This document shows positions 7,317 to 7,435 of a stretch of DNA of 7,435 bases, piece after piece (position 1 is the first letter of the stretch; each line of letters opens with the position of its first letter). The DNA comes from Thermoleophilia bacterium (GTDB lineage: Bacteria > Actinomycetota > Thermoleophilia > RBG-16-64-13). A model generated the notes under the pieces. It saw nothing but the letters and a program-made list of their open reading frames with translations, was not told where the DNA came from and ran no database searches. Made by a program: the position numbers and the translations under genes. The DNA lies in assembly GCA_016929985.1 (NCBI GenBank), contig JAFGIH010000795.1:1-7435 (forward strand), given 5' to 3'.

Positions 7317-7435
<119 letters not shown>

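Overview
All recognisable genes in this window lie on the minus strand, packed almost end to end, so transcription reads from the right edge to the left. In transcription order they are: the 3' end of dapB, rnj (RNase J), ftsK/spoIIIE (DNA translocase), a rodZ-like membrane-anchored helix-turn-helix protein, rimO, pgsA, and the first codons of a gene that looks like thpR (2'-5' RNA ligase family). GC content is high, codons mostly end in G or C, GTG starts occur, and the order ftsK - HTH protein - rimO - pgsA is typical of Actinomycetota. The mix with RNase J and a directly adjacent dapB suggests a deep-branching actinobacterial lineage (for example Thermoleophilia- or Coriobacteriia-like). 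That placement is an inference from gene order and protein style, not a database result.

Layout. 7435-7315: dapB C-terminus. 7314-7278: a 37-bp gap holding a 7-bp perfect inverted repeat that overlaps the rnj ribosome binding site. 7277-5616: rnj. 5594-2898: ftsK, 21 bp after rnj, with a strong ribosome binding site. 2897-2833: the widest gap (65 bp), with a candidate promoter whose -10 lies 7 nt from the rodZ GTG, a leaderless arrangement. 2832-2020: rodZ-like gene. 2018-660: rimO, one base after the rodZ stop. 670-50: pgsA, overlapping rimO by 11 bp. 44-1: start of the thpR-like gene, with an AGGAGG inside the last codons of pgsA. No stretch over 300 bp lacks a gene. I see no RNA gene, mobile element, CRISPR array, phage gene or intrinsic terminator.

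The genes are housekeeping functions: lysine/peptidoglycan precursor synthesis (DapB), RNA decay (RNase J), chromosome segregation at division (FtsK), cell shape (RodZ-like), ribosomal protein S12 modification (RimO), phosphatidylglycerol synthesis (PgsA) and probably RNA 2',3'-cyclic phosphate chemistry (ThpR). They share a transcription unit more than a pathway, with a loose theme of envelope growth and division.

I did not find evidence of an undescribed biological system here. The observations worth a second look are regulatory: the candidate leaderless promoter and dyad before rodZ, and the hairpin over the rnj ribosome binding site.
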